Positions 26,063 through 32,902 of a DNA stretch of 32,902 nt are shown here, piece after piece; within the stretch, counting starts at the first letter, position 1; each line of letters begins with the position of its first letter. Under the pieces are notes generated by a model. That model searched no databases. It was not told the origin of the DNA and worked only from the letters and a program-made list of their open reading frames with translations. The position numbers and the translations under genes are program-made. This stretch comes from Bacteroidales bacterium. Lineage in GTDB: Bacteria > Bacteroidota > Bacteroidia > Bacteroidales > UBA932. The stretch is from the NCBI GenBank assembly GCA_016281435.1, contig JAEEIQ010000100.1:1-32902 (forward strand). The letters run 5' to 3'.

Positions 26063-28303
26063 ATGAAACACACATTTCGTTTGATTTTTGCGGTACTCGC
26101 AGGTATTTCCCTCGCGGCCTGCACGTCGGAACTCGACGGCCTGCAGGAGAGGGTCGATGACCTCGACAGCAGGGTCACGAACCTGGAAACATCGCTGGGC
26201 GCCCTCAACGCCAATATCGCTGCCTTATCGCAACTGGCCGGCGGCGCGACCATCAACAGTGTCGAGGAGAAGGACGGGGTCTATACCGTCACCCTCACCA
26301 ACGGCGACAAGATCGTCGTCAACCAGGGCTCCATCGGAGTCGGATTCGCCCCGATTATGACCATCGACGCAGATGGTTTCTGGAAAGCCGACTACCAGGA
26401 CGGTAAGGGATCCCAGTTCATTACGGACGCTTCCGGCGCCAAGGTGAGTGCCATGGGAGCGGACGGCAGGACGCCTGTGTTCTCCGTCGACAATGACGGC
26501 TTCTGGACAATCTCCTACGACGGCTCCGCCTATGCCCAGGTCAAGGACGTTAACGGTCAGCCCGTCAAGGCTGTCACCTCCGGAAGCACCGAGGACTCGT
26601 ACTTCAAGGATGTCAAGGTCGAGGATGAGGTTTTCACCCTGACCCTGCGGAACGGGGACGTTTACAGGGTTCCCGTGGTCAAGGACTTCCTCGTGTCGAT
26701 CAAGGATGTCGAGAACATCCAGGTCTTCAACCTTTCCGAAGAAAAGTCCTTCACCGTCGAGATGAAGGGTGTCTCCCAGACGATTCTATCGGCTCCCGCC
26801 GGATGGACCGTAAGCCTCTCCGAGGCCCTTCTGACCGTGAAAGCCCCTGCGACCCTGACCCGCGCCACGATCGCAGACCTCTCCACCGACGTCTCCATCC
26901 TTGCCATATCCGCCCAGGGCTACTCCGCCGTGGCAAAGGTGCGCGTGCAGATTGACGGCGCCGCATCGACCGGCACTCCCAAGGCCAGCGTTACCGCCAC
27001 CACCGTCGGCTTCGACAGCATCGTCTTCTCCGTCGTGGCCGAGAACTGCACCGGATGGAACTGGATGCTCCGCAAGAGCACCGAAGAGGCTCCGGGCATC
27101 GCAGCCCTGCTGACCGCGGGAACCGCCGGCACCGGCTCGTCCGTAAGTTGCACCGGGCTCACCGAAATGACGGGTTACGTCCTCTATGTCCTCCCGATGA
27201 ACGGGGATGACTTCGGCAGCGTGGCCACCTGCGCCGCGACCACAATCGCGGAACCTGTCGTCACCTACGAGGACAACTACACCGCCTACAACGAAGGCAA
27301 GGTCATCTCCATCTGCGGCGTCAAGTACGACAAGGCCACATGGGGCGATCCGATCCTCGTCACTGCCGATGCGGCCGAGACCGACCTGCGCCAGTTCATC
27401 CACGACAAGACCGGTGTCTTCTTCCTCGAAGAGAACGAAGGCTGCCACTTCGTCAGCGTCAAGGATGCCCAGACGCAGATCACGAAGAACGTCATCCTCA
27501 TCAGCCGCTACACTTCGAAGCCCGTCACCTACACTCCGGGTCGCTACCACAACCTCCGCAAGAACGGAACCTTCGCCGTGAAGAACGTGAAGATCGATCT
27601 CAACAACCTTACCGAGAGCTACCTCGTGAACTTCACGTCCGCCGCCGACGGCGGCCCGCTGAAGAACATGCACTTCGACGGATGCGACTTCCTGACAGGC
27701 ACGGCGAAGCAGCTCTCCTACTCATCCGGCCACGTCCTTGTCAACAGCATACGCATCTACAACTGCTACATCGAGTCAAGGAAGGCCGGGCGCATGGACT
27801 TCATCGCCCTCTCGACCAACCCCAACCTTGACAACGTGAAGGAGGTCGTGTTCCACAACAACATCTTCTACAACCCGAACACCACGGGCGCGCTCGCTCT
27901 GTTCGGCAACGCCATGGCCAAGCCGACGAGCGGCGTGCAGGAGACCGATTTCGTGCTCACGCAGAACACCTTCTACGGCATGGCGGGCAGCAACGTGCTC
28001 TTCCAGACCTACGGGGCAAGGAGCCTCAGGGTCGAAAAGAACCTCTTTTACGCCCCCGAGGGCCAGACTGCGCACACCTTCATCCTGAAGACGGGATCCG
28101 AGGGCGAGGTCGCCTGCACCCTTAATGACAACATCTCGTACGGTGCTCCGAACACGGACTACACGCATTCGAACTCTCTGTTCAAGATCACCGAAGGCAA
28201 CCGCGTCCCGAAGGCCGAGGAGGATCCCATGTCCGATGCCGATCCCGCACACAAGGACTTCGCGCCTACTGCCAAATATGCATCTTATGGTGCTCAAAGA
28301 TGA
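26063..28303 (+). CDS. DUF4988-type lipoprotein with Fn3-like and beta-helix domains
   Basis: A 746-residue lipoprotein with a perfect lipobox (LAAC, Cys20). A coiled coil at about 24-58 (LQERVDDLDSRVTNLETSLG) is followed by the same beta modules as in the previous gene (DADGFWKADYQDG, DNDGFWTISYDG) and an Ig-like part. Residues about 305-400 resemble Fn3. The C-terminal ~330 residues show short repeated strands with Asn ladders (FHNNIFYNPNTTG, LTQNTFYGMAGSNVLF, VEKNLFYAPEG), as in DUF5123/DUF4957-type or PL6-like beta-helices. No lyase catalytic Lys/Arg pair can be assigned with confidence, so it may be an enzyme or a binding protein. Its stop overlaps the next ATG by 4 nt. Confidence 0.7.
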   Translation: MKHTFRLIFAVLAGISLAACTSELDGLQERVDDLDSRVTNLETSLGALNANIAALSQLAGGATINSVEEKDGVYTVTLTNGDKIVVNQGSIGVGFAPIMTIDADGFWKADYQDGKGSQFITDASGAKVSAMGADGRTPVFSVDNDGFWTISYDGSAYAQVKDVNGQPVKAVTSGSTEDSYFKDVKVEDEVFTLTLRNGDVYRVPVVKDFLVSIKDVENIQVFNLSEEKSFTVEMKGVSQTILSAPAGWTVSLSEALLTVKAPATLTRATIADLSTDVSILAISAQGYSAVAKVRVQIDGAASTGTPKASVTATTVGFDSIVFSVVAENCTGWNWMLRKSTEEAPGIAALLTAGTAGTGSSVSCTGLTEMTGYVLYVLPMNGDDFGSVATCAATTIAEPVVTYEDNYTAYNEGKVISICGVKYDKATWGDPILVTADAAETDLRQFIHDKTGVFFLEENEGCHFVSVKDAQTQITKNVILISRYTSKPVTYTPGRYHNLRKNGTFAVKNVKIDLNNLTESYLVNFTSAADGGPLKNMHFDGCDFLTGTAKQLSYSSGHVLVNSIRIYNCYIESRKAGRMDFIALSTNPNLDNVKEVVFHNNIFYNPNTTGALALFGNAMAKPTSGVQETDFVLTQNTFYGMAGSNVLFQTYGARSLRVEKNLFYAPEGQTAHTFILKTGSEGEVACTLNDNISYGAPNTDYTHSNSLFKITEGNRVPKAEEDPMSDADPAHKDFAPTAKYASYGAQR

Positions 28304-29151
28304 GAATAAACCTTCCATTATTTGTCCTGGGGCTGTGCCTGCTTTGCTCGTGCAGCCCCAGGCATTTTCTTGTATTCGACACGATGTACTACCGGGGCAA
28401 GCCGGACCTCTCCGGGGAGGGCTTGTCGCGGATCAGGCTCATCTATGAAAACAAGCTCGTCACTGACGGCCGGCTCGACTGGGACAAGGTATCCAGCCAG
28501 GTCCGGCAGACTGCCGAAGGAGGCTACAAGTATGTCAGCATAGACATCGAAAGTTGGTACGACTGGCGGCTCAAGGTCCCTGCCGGGCAGGTGAAACTCA
28601 GCCTCGACTCCCTTTTCCGCGCATTCAAGGCGGAGATTCCCGACTGCCGTATCGGCAACTACGGAGTCCCCGTGCAGAATCTTAACGTGCTGCGTCATGT
28701 CTGCTACGCTTCGGGGCGCAAGCCGGAAGAAGTGCAGGACAGGTGGATGGCCTCGAGCCGCGTGAGGGAGCCGGCGGGGGAAGTCTGCGACATCCTGCTG
28801 CCCTCGCTGTATATATATGGTTTCGACATCGGCCAGTGGACTGAGGACCTGCACACGACGATCGGGTACATCCGGGACCACTATCCCGGGAAGCCCGTGT
28901 ATGTCTATCTATGGCCGCAATGCTATGACCACAAGACCAATCCTGATTACATGAAGTTCCTCTCCGGAGACCAGATGGAGCGCATGCTGGAAGCCTGCTG
29001 GAAATGCACTGACGGCGTGATCCTCTGGGCCAGCGGGGTCGAAAACCACCGCGACCGCCCGCCGGTTTACTGGCACGATCCCAGGGTGCAGGACTGCTGG
29101 GCTGGAATCCGCCGCTTCCTTCGCCGGCACCACATCCGCGCGGTGGATTAG
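28300..29151 (+). CDS. GH56 hyaluronidase-like lipoprotein (TIM-barrel glycosidase candidate)
   Basis: A 283-residue lipoprotein (lipobox LCSC, Cys18). The motifs follow the order seen in GH56 hyaluronidases. VSIDIESW (79-86) matches the catalytic D-x-E-x-W, giving Asp82 and Glu84. NYGVPV (120-125) matches the Y-G-x-P strand, LLPSLYI (166-172) the LLPSVYV strand, PVYVYLWP (199-206) the following strand, and DGVILWASG (238-246) the terminal DGxIxWGS strand with its Trp. It lacks the disulphides and the EGF-like tail of animal enzymes and is shorter than them (about 330 residues). GH56 enzymes cleave beta-1,4 hexosaminidic bonds by substrate-assisted catalysis. I compared motifs from memory, so the family assignment is inference; another uncharacterised TIM-barrel family is the alternative. 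It is translationally coupled to the upstream gene. Confidence 0.5.
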   Translation: MRINLPLFVLGLCLLCSCSPRHFLVFDTMYYRGKPDLSGEGLSRIRLIYENKLVTDGRLDWDKVSSQVRQTAEGGYKYVSIDIESWYDWRLKVPAGQVKLSLDSLFRAFKAEIPDCRIGNYGVPVQNLNVLRHVCYASGRKPEEVQDRWMASSRVREPAGEVCDILLPSLYIYGFDIGQWTEDLHTTIGYIRDHYPGKPVYVYLWPQCYDHKTNPDYMKFLSGDQMERMLEACWKCTDGVILWASGVENHRDRPPVYWHDPRVQDCWAGIRRFLRRHHIRAVD

Positions 29152-29181
29152 TGCCGCGCTTTTGCTATATTTACGGCGATT

Positions 29182-30654
29182 ATGGAAAAGATCAGCACAC
29201 TCTCCCTTCTTGTCGCCGTCTGCCTCCTTCCCGCTTCGTGCGGCAGGACGGCAGTTTCATGGACCACGACCGCGGACCGCAGCCTTCTTTTTGCCGAAGC
29301 CAAGGTGAAGGTCCTTAAAGAATCCCCTTCAGCCTCTCTTGCCTCTCGCGGCGATGGCCTTGCAAGCGCCCCGGTGGTCCTCGAGATGGATGAATCGGAA
29401 ACGTTCCAGAACGTGGAAGGCTTCGGCCCGGCGATCACAGGCGCGACCTGCTACAACCTCCTGAAGATGACTCCGAAAGACCGCAGAGCCTTCCTTCGCG
29501 AGCTTTTCGATCCCCGCAAGGGCCTTGGGATCAGCCTTGTGCGCTGCTCTATCGGGGCGTCCGATTTCAGCGTGGACGAGGACTTTACATGGTGCGATAC
29601 GCCGGGCCTTGAGAACTTCGCGCCGCACAGGGAAGACCTTCAGATGCTGTTCCCGATACTTAAGGAAATATACGCGATCAATCCCGGTCTTCAGATAATC
29701 GGCAGCCCGTGGTCGGTGCCGCGCTGGATGAAGCGCCGTTCCGTGGACGACGACAGCGATTTCTACAGTTGGCGGGGCGGCTCCCTGAAGCCATCCTGCT
29801 ACGCCGACTATGCCGAATACTTCGTGCGCTGGATCAGGACGATGGAGGGAGAGAGCTTCCGCATCCACGCCATAACGCCGCAGAACGAGCCCCTGCATCC
29901 CGGCAACTCCATGTCCACATACATGACATGGCAGGAGCAGGCGGAATTTATTAAAACCGCCCTCGGCCCGGCGTTCCGCAAGGCGGGCCTGAAGACCAAG
30001 ATCCTCGTCTTCGACCATAACTACAACTACGACCGCAAGCCCGACCAGGCCGGCTATCCGCTCCATATCTATGAAGACGTGGAAGCCTCGCAGTACGTCG
30101 CCGGATCCGCCTGGCACAACTACGGCGGCACTCCGGCCGAGCTGGACAACATCCTCGCCGCCGCTCCGGACAAGGAAATCTATTTCACTGAGGCCTCGAT
30201 CGGCAAATGGAATTACAGTTTCGAGCGCTGCCTCGTCGAGGATTTCGACAAGATCTTCCTCCAGACCCTTTCCCGCGGCAACAAGGGCGTGACCCTGTGG
30301 AACCTGCTTCTGGACGAGGAAGGAAAGCCTTTCCGCCCGGGAGGATGCAGCATCTGCTACGGGGCGGTCAGCCTGGCGTCAGGGGAGGGCCGCATCGCGG
30401 AGCGCAACAGCCAGTACTATGACATCGCCCATGCGTCCAAGGTCGTCCGGCCAGGCGCGGTCCGGGTGGCTCTCCGCGGAGAGCTTCCGGAAGGGATGAA
30501 TGCCCTCGCGTTCCGCAATCCGGAAGGCACACTCGCCATCCTGGCTGTCAACAAGGGGGATGCGGAGGCTGGCTTCGTCCTAAAGTTCGTCGGCGGCGCA
30601 ATCGACTGCACTCTTCCCGCCCGATCCGTCGTGTCGTGGCGGATAAAGCGTTGA
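29182..30654 (+). CDS. GH30 family glycoside hydrolase, lipoprotein
   Basis: A 490-residue protein with a lipoprotein-like signal (Cys20 after LPAS). The N-terminal EGFGPAITGATCYNLL is the GH30 hallmark. The acid/base Glu236 is in TPQNEP and the nucleophile Glu337 in FTEAS. ISLVRCSIGASDF and IIGSPWSVPRWMKR are also typical. The C-terminal ~90 residues form the beta-sandwich of GH30. Relatives include glucosylceramidase-like enzymes and beta-1,6-glucanases of subfamily 3; the motif set looks more like those than like the xylanase subfamilies, but this is not certain. It is the last gene of the PUL, 30 nt after the GH56-like gene; the gap contains TATATTTA, only a weak -7 match. Confidence 0.9.
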   Translation: MEKISTLSLLVAVCLLPASCGRTAVSWTTTADRSLLFAEAKVKVLKESPSASLASRGDGLASAPVVLEMDESETFQNVEGFGPAITGATCYNLLKMTPKDRRAFLRELFDPRKGLGISLVRCSIGASDFSVDEDFTWCDTPGLENFAPHREDLQMLFPILKEIYAINPGLQIIGSPWSVPRWMKRRSVDDDSDFYSWRGGSLKPSCYADYAEYFVRWIRTMEGESFRIHAITPQNEPLHPGNSMSTYMTWQEQAEFIKTALGPAFRKAGLKTKILVFDHNYNYDRKPDQAGYPLHIYEDVEASQYVAGSAWHNYGGTPAELDNILAAAPDKEIYFTEASIGKWNYSFERCLVEDFDKIFLQTLSRGNKGVTLWNLLLDEEGKPFRPGGCSICYGAVSLASGEGRIAERNSQYYDIAHASKVVRPGAVRVALRGELPEGMNALAFRNPEGTLAILAVNKGDAEAGFVLKFVGGAIDCTLPARSVVSWRIKR

Positions 30655-30673
30655 TTATTAGCGAAAAGAACCA

Positions 30674-30705
30674 ATACGCTTCCCTCGAAATCGAAGGAAG
30701 CGTAT
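30674..30705 (+). terminator. hairpin terminator at the end of the PUL
   Basis: ATACGCTTCC (30674-30683) and GGAAGCGTAT (30696-30705) form a perfect 10-bp stem with a 12-nt loop, 20 nt after the GH30 stop. There is no T tract (ATAGCCTTTGGGCT follows), so it may end transcripts poorly or serve as a 3' stabiliser. It could also act for the convergent galM transcript. Confidence 0.6.
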
Positions 30706-30736
30706 ATAGCCTTTGGGCTGATAGATAGTGACTTGG

Positions 30737-30814
30737 CCGCCACGGGCCTCCTGAGCTGTCATGCCGACCTTGCCGCCACGGGGCCGGAAGGGGCCGGCTT
30801 CCCGTCCGCCACGG
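30737..30814 (+). repeat. three copies of CCGCCACGG in the gap between GH30 and galM
   Basis: Exact 9-mers at 30737-30745, 30773-30781 and 30806-30814, spaced 36 and 33 bp. The rest of each unit is poorly conserved. The 30655-30855 gap contains this and the hairpin, and no gene was recognised in it. Confidence 0.5.
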
Positions 30815-30855
30815 AAAAAATGCCATTACGGGACCCTGTGTCCCCGGCGAAAGAC

Positions 30856-31965
30856 CTATTTCGTACTGAAGCGGTAGATGCAGGTCTGGGTGTAGACCTC
30901 GCCCGGGCGCAGAAGCGTGTTGGGGAAGTTCTCGTGATTGATGCCGTCGGGCCACTTCTGGGTCTCGAGGGCAAGGGCGCTCCGGTAGTTGATTGGATTG
31001 CCGTACTTGTCCGCGGTCTTGCCGTCGAAGAAGTTGCCGCCGTAGAACTGGATGCCGGGCTGGTCGGTGAGGACCTCCATTACACGGCCGGACACGGGCT
31101 CCTCGAGCACCGCGGCGACCCTCAGGCCCTCGCCGTCGAGGATCCAGTTGTGGTCATATCCGTGACCGTTGCGGAGCCACTCGCAGTCGGCATCGACCCT
31201 CTCGCCGATGGCGTGCGGCTCGCGGAAATCCAGGGGAGTACCCTCTACGGAGGCGATCTCTCCGGTCGGGATCAGCAGGGCGTCCACGGGAGTGGTGGCC
31301 GAGGCGTTGATCTGCAGGATGTGGTCGTTGATGGTCTTCGAGCAGTCGCCGGTCAGGTTGAAGAAGGTATGGTTCGAAAGGTTCACCGGGGTGGCCTTGT
31401 CGGTCGTGGCCTCATAGGTGACCTTGAATTCGTTGGCGTCGGTCAGCTCGTAGGTCATCTTTATGTCGAGGTTGCCGGGCCAGCCTTCCAGGCCGTCGGG
31501 ATGCACGAGATGCATCGTCAGCGAGTTCTCCGTACTTTCGAGAACGTCCCAGACGAGAAGGTCGATCCCGGTGAAACCGCCGTGCAGGGTGTTCCCGTCA
31601 TTGTTGAGGGGAAGCTGGTACTGCTCGCCGTCGATGGTGAACTGTCCCTTTGCGATGCGGTTGGCAACGGGCCCGACGGCCGCGCCGAGGAAGCGCTCGC
31701 CGGTGAAATTCACGTACTTGTCGAGGTTCTCGTGGCCCACCGACACGTCGGCCAGTCGCCCTTTCCTATCGGGAGCCCAGAGGCTGACGACGTGCGCCCC
31801 GAAGTTCGTCACCTGCATGGTGAGGTCGCCGCCTTTCAGGGTGTAGAGGCTGACGGGGGCGCCGTCTATTTCGGCCGTGAAGGCCGCCGGGTCGAGAAGT
31901 TTCGGGGAAGAGGTGCAGGCGAACGCCGCGAAGGCGATGGCCGCGATGGTGATGATGCGTTTCAT
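30856..31965 (-). CDS. galM: aldose 1-epimerase (mutarotase), lipoprotein form
   Basis: With ATG at 31963-31965 this is a 369-residue protein starting MKRIITIAAIAFAAFACTSS, a lipoprotein signal; a start at 31998 would fall on the -7 box. It has the mutarotase motifs GAAVGPVANRIAKG, NTLHGG, LSNHTFFNL (catalytic His), YDHNWILDG and SALALETQKWPDG (catalytic Glu). The enzyme interconverts alpha and beta anomers of aldoses such as galactose and glucose. A lipid anchor puts it in the periplasm or on the surface, where it could act on sugars released by the neighbouring PUL, though it faces the other way and has its own promoter. Confidence 0.93.
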   Translation of the reverse strand: MKRIITIAAIAFAAFACTSSPKLLDPAAFTAEIDGAPVSLYTLKGGDLTMQVTNFGAHVVSLWAPDRKGRLADVSVGHENLDKYVNFTGERFLGAAVGPVANRIAKGQFTIDGEQYQLPLNNDGNTLHGGFTGIDLLVWDVLESTENSLTMHLVHPDGLEGWPGNLDIKMTYELTDANEFKVTYEATTDKATPVNLSNHTFFNLTGDCSKTINDHILQINASATTPVDALLIPTGEIASVEGTPLDFREPHAIGERVDADCEWLRNGHGYDHNWILDGEGLRVAAVLEEPVSGRVMEVLTDQPGIQFYGGNFFDGKTADKYGNPINYRSALALETQKWPDGINHENFPNTLLRPGEVYTQTCIYRFSTK

Positions 31966-31992
31966 ATATTGGTTCAGTTTTGCGTTTCGGTC

Positions 31993-32023
31993 TTTCAAAG
32001 ATATGGAATTTTCATTAAATTTG
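31993..32023 (+). promoter_or_regulatory. promoter of the fructose-bisphosphate aldolase gene
   Basis: TAAATTTG at 32016-32023 matches TAnnTTTG, and TTTC at 31993-31996 lies 19 nt upstream in place of TTTG. The predicted start is near 32030, 34 nt before ATG 32064. It overlaps the divergent galM -7 element, so the two promoters may compete. Confidence 0.6.
31996..32003 (-). promoter_or_regulatory. -7 promoter element of galM
   Basis: The minus strand reads TATCTTTG, a full match to TAnnTTTG, giving a start near 31989 and a 24-nt leader before ATG 31965. No -33 TTTG at the right distance. It favours the shorter galM reading frame. Confidence 0.6.
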
Positions 32024-32063
32024 TGAGATTTTTAGACGCAAGATTTATTACATCAATTATACT

Positions 32064-32902
32064 ATGGTATCTTACAAAGAAATCGGCCTTGTGAACACCC
32101 GCGAGATGTTCGCCAAGGCAGTCGCCGGCGGATACGCTATTCCCGCCTTCAATTTCAACAACATGGAACAGCTCCAGGCCATCATCCAGGCCGCGGCGGA
32201 GACCAAGTCCCCCGTGATCCTGCAGGTCAGCAAGGGAGCCCGCAACTATGCGAACCAGACCCTTCTACGCTACATGGCTGAAGGCGCCGTCGAATACGCC
32301 AAGGAACTCGGCTGGGAGAATCCCCAGATTGTCCTGCACCTCGACCACGGTGACAGCTTCGAGCTCTGCAAGAGCTGCGTGGACATGGGCTTCTCGTCCG
32401 TCATGATCGACGCCTCGTCCCTTCCTTACGAGGACAATATCGCCCTGACGAAGAAGGTCGTTGAATATGCCCACAAGTACGATGTGACCGTCGAGGCCGA
32501 ACTCGGAGTGCTCGCCGGCGTCGAAGACGAAGTGGCCGCCGAAGAGTCCCACTACACGAAGCCCGAGGAAGTCATCGACTTCGCGACCCGCACGGGGTGC
32601 GATTCCCTCGCCATCTCGATCGGAACCTCCCACGGGGCCTACAAGTTCAAGCCCGAGCAGTGCACCCGCGACCCCAAGACCGGCCGTCTGGTACCTCCTC
32701 CGCTCGCTTTCGACGTGCTGCATGAGATCGAGAAGAAGCTCCCCGGCTTCCCCATCGTCCTCCACGGATCCTCTTCCGTGCCCCAGGAATATGTGGACAT
32801 CATCAACCAGTACGGCGGAAAGCTTCCCGATGCCGTCGGCATCCCCGAGGAGCAGCTCCGCGAGGCCTCCAAGAGCGCCGTCTGCAAGATCAACATCGAC
32901 TC
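32064..32902 (+). CDS. fba: class II fructose-bisphosphate aldolase, C-terminus missing
   Basis: The frame opens at ATG 32064 (MVSYKEIGLVNTREMF) and stays open to the right edge, giving about 279 residues out of an expected ~330. Motifs of class II aldolases are present: YAIPAFNFNNMEQLQAI, the zinc and catalytic region VLHLDHGDSFE, VEAELGVLAG, ISIGTSHGAYKF and IVLHGSSSVP. The enzyme cleaves fructose 1,6-bisphosphate to glyceraldehyde 3-phosphate and dihydroxyacetone phosphate in glycolysis and runs in reverse for gluconeogenesis. The truncation is only the window edge. Confidence 0.95.
   Translation, partial: MVSYKEIGLVNTREMFAKAVAGGYAIPAFNFNNMEQLQAIIQAAAETKSPVILQVSKGARNYANQTLLRYMAEGAVEYAKELGWENPQIVLHLDHGDSFELCKSCVDMGFSSVMIDASSLPYEDNIALTKKVVEYAHKYDVTVEAELGVLAGVEDEVAAEESHYTKPEEVIDFATRTGCDSLAISIGTSHGAYKFKPEQCTRDPKTGRLVPPPLAFDVLHEIEKKLPGFPIVLHGSSSVPQEYVDIINQYGGKLPDAVGIPEEQLREASKSAVCKINID

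Noticed and set aside
14788..30654. Firm assignment of the PUL to a glycosaminoglycan
   Set aside because: The GH56-like protein and the nearby heparinase-like protein hint at it, but no sulfatase or unsaturated uronyl hydrolase is present and GH30 does not fit, so the substrate is left open.
31966..31998. Upstream ATG for galM
   Set aside because: It coincides with the -7 element at 31996-32003, and the shorter form begins with a textbook lipoprotein signal.
30733..32094. Long plus-strand open frame across galM
   Set aside because: It is antisense to galM over most of its length, and its translation has no family resemblance; galM has clear active-site motifs.
1..32902. CRISPR arrays, tRNA or rRNA genes, insertion sequences
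   Set aside because: No regularly spaced repeats, RNA gene cores, or terminal inverted repeats with a transposase were seen. The only transposase-like item is the truncated Rpn-type gene at the left edge.

Overview
The window looks like chromosomal DNA of a GC-rich member of the Bacteroidales (Bacteroidota). This rests on an adjacent SusC/SusD pair, many signal-peptidase-II lipoproteins, a TonB C-terminal domain on a signal-peptide protein, absence of Shine-Dalgarno sequences before most starts, and -7 elements of the Bacteroidetes type TAnnTTTG in front of several genes. The genus cannot be fixed from sequence alone; high-GC gut lineages such as Cryptobacteroides- or Alistipes-like organisms would fit.

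Left part (1-9994). The N-terminus of an Rpn/PDDEXK-type nuclease (minus strand) is cut by the left edge. A CapA-like protein and the PhoH ATPase form a minus-strand pair. Divergently, a five-gene plus-strand operon runs SPOR-domain lipoprotein, M28-peptidase-like/TonB_C fusion, leuS and two tandem YitT-type membrane proteins, and ends at a clear intrinsic terminator (8939-8973). A membrane-anchored AraC-type regulator follows. The M28-like protein has lost most of its zinc ligands and is probably a pseudo-peptidase.

Middle part (9951-14690). A heparinase II/III-family protein and an RluA-type pseudouridine synthase lie on the minus strand, divergent from dnaK. The shared upstream region holds an imperfect palindrome and a sigma-54-like TGGCAC element. 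dnaK ends in a strong terminator.

Right part (14696-30705). This is a polysaccharide utilisation locus (PUL), apparently one long plus-strand operon: a membrane-spanning sensor with propeller, Y_Y_Y and AraC HTH domains but no histidine kinase or receiver; then, after only 5 nt, susC, susD, a DUF5017-like surface lipoprotein, two large lipoproteins with a shared N-terminal coiled-coil scaffold and beta-helix C-termini (one DUF4955/pectate-lyase-3-like), a small lipoprotein whose motifs resemble GH56 hyaluronidases, and a GH30 glycosidase. Just upstream lies a promoter with two perfect 11-bp direct repeats 21 bp apart, the spacing typical of AraC-family half-sites, so the regulator probably controls its own operon. 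The polymer is not identifiable; beta-helix enzymes suggest an acidic polysaccharide and the GH56-like protein a hexosaminide, but there are no sulfatases or unsaturated uronyl hydrolases here.

Right end (30856-32902). A lipoprotein-type aldose 1-epimerase (minus) is divergent from a class II fructose-bisphosphate aldolase that is cut by the window edge. No tRNA, rRNA, CRISPR array or insertion sequence was recognised.
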